Assembly (NCBI GenBank): GCA_964617875.1
Contig: CAZUAI010000143.1
Location: 1 to 6,775, forward strand
Direction of reading: 5' to 3'
Source: CAZMVY01 sp964617875
GTDB lineage: Bacteria; Planctomycetota; Phycisphaerae; UBA1845; PWPN01
Length of the DNA: 6,775 bases
Shown: piece after piece, positions 6,296 to 6,775 of the stretch
Position numbering within the stretch: the first letter of the stretch is position 1
Layout: every line of letters begins with the position of its first letter
Program-made: the position numbers and the translations under genes
The notes under the pieces: generated by a model
The model's input: only the letters and a program-made list of their open reading frames with translations
Told to the model about the DNA's origin: nothing
Database searches by the model: none

Positions 6296-6339
6296 GCGGC
6301 AGACGCACCGGCCGCGAGCGCATGTGCCTCCTCGCTGGC

Positions 6340-6357
6340 TCGAGAGTCCTTTCTCGA
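6340..6357. other. Small inverted repeat in the 6269-6488 intergenic region
   Basis: TCGAGA (6340-6345) and TCTCGA (6352-6357) flank a 6-nt spacer GTCCTT. The stem is short and has no T-tract, so it could be a weak terminator, an operator-like site, or chance. Nothing else in 6296-6488 was recognisable; no tRNA or clear promoter was seen, and short open frames on both strands look like chance. Confidence 0.25.
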
Positions 6358-6488
6358 ACCTCGCACCGGGCGACCCCTCTCGCCACCTGCTGCCGTTGGA
6401 CGTCTCCTGTTGCAGCAAGTACCCTCTGCACATGCCGCTCGTTGCGCGTCGATTGGTCCAGTGAACGGTTCTTGGCTCGGTTTGCGCC

Positions 6489-6775
6489 GTGCCGAGTTTC
6501 ATCTGGGCACGCGAAGACTTTGATATCGGAGGCATGATCGCCGGTGTCGCAGTGTTCATTGGTGCCTACACGTTCGTCACGAGCACCGACTGGTTTGCCC
6601 GTTTCGTGAAGCGCCCCTTCGTCCGGCGCACGCTATTCATCGGGTACGGGATCCGGCTTGGGTGCTCGGCGATCTTCCCGGTGGGCATGGCTGTGGACCT
6701 GGTCCCCGGCCTGATCAGCATTAGCCCGCATTTCTCACCCCCCCTATGGAAAAAGGCTGGCCTCTGTGCGATAAG
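6489..6775 (+). CDS. Small integral membrane protein of unknown function, 3' end outside the window
   Basis: The frame is open from a stop at 6462-6464 to the window edge, with 95 codons shown from the GTG at 6489. Seen: DFDIGGM (10-16) leads into membrane segment 1 (about 13-32, ending VTSTDWF), then a basic loop FVKRPFVRR, then segment 2 (about 48-78) containing GYGIRLG, IFPVGMAVDLVPGLIS. This loosely resembles small uncharacterised membrane proteins I associate with Planctomycetota; I cannot name a family. Start is uncertain. GTG 6489 keeps the DFDIGGM stretch but has no ribosome binding site. The ATG at 6534 has GGAGG only 1 nt upstream, too close to serve. The gene lies beyond the terminator hairpin, so it is probably an independent transcription unit unrelated to the cytochromes. 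Confidence 0.55.
   Translation, partial: MPSFIWAREDFDIGGMIAGVAVFIGAYTFVTSTDWFARFVKRPFVRRTLFIGYGIRLGCSAIFPVGMAVDLVPGLISISPHFSPPLWKKAGLCAI

Noticed and set aside
6331..6365. Sequence similar to a tRNA T-arm (GGTTCGAGA on the minus strand)
   Set aside because: No acceptor stem, D-arm or anticodon arm could be fitted around it; it is part of the small TCGAGA inverted repeat.
4630..6366. Long minus-strand open frame opposite the octaheme gene (578 codons)
   Set aside because: It is a product of high GC codon usage on the opposite strand: Arg/Leu/Val/Ala-rich, no motif, and the + strand gene has eight heme sites.
6209..6559. Overlapping short open frames on both strands in the 3' intergenic region
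   Set aside because: They run through the terminator hairpin and heptamer repeat, show no conserved pattern, and are explained by base composition.

Overview
The window is GC-rich bacterial DNA in which every supportable gene lies on the + strand. The best guess at source is a Planctomycetota-like anaerobe. The hints are a hydroxylamine-oxidoreductase-type octaheme cytochrome beside NrfD/Fe-S genes, a divergent sigma factor, short degenerate microsatellites at gene borders, and a small membrane protein of a type I associate with that phylum. None of these proves the phylum.

Layout. 1-95 is short leader with no clear promoter. 96-1187 encodes a divergent sigma-70-family factor with recognisable regions 2 and 4 and a long extra C-terminal tail. 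After a 93-nt gap comes a tight run of five genes. 1281-1538 is a mini-protein resembling the N-terminal DUF438 helical domain. 1552-2427 (TTG start) is a membrane-anchored tetraheme cytochrome c. 2424-3449 is a Tat-exported 4x[4Fe-4S] ferredoxin subunit. 3446-4666 is a NrfD/DsrP-type membrane quinone subunit with about ten membrane segments. 4663-6231 is an octaheme cytochrome of the HAO family. The last three junctions are all 4-bp ATGA stop/start overlaps. A strong hairpin (6233-6268) follows the HAO stop. 6269-6488 is non-coding, with a small repeat and a weak hairpin. 6489-6775 is the 5' part of an unrelated membrane protein that runs off the window.

How the genes work together (inference). 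NrfD plus its Fe-S partner exchange electrons with the menaquinone pool. The tetraheme cytochrome, or the Fe-S subunit directly, would relay electrons to or from the periplasmic octaheme enzyme. No molybdopterin subunit, NrfA, HaoB or c554 gene is visible, so the octaheme protein occupies the catalytic-subunit position of a quinone-linked complex. The likely chemistry is nitrite or hydroxylamine reduction driven by menaquinol. The reverse, hydroxylamine oxidation feeding the quinone pool, cannot be excluded from sequence alone.

Oddities. The HAO gene begins inside five copies of an 8-bp repeat. The tetraheme cytochrome has a roughly 70-residue tail that looks derived from repeat-rich intergenic DNA. 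The DUF438-like protein lacks the usual C-terminal Cys-Asp-x-His motif.
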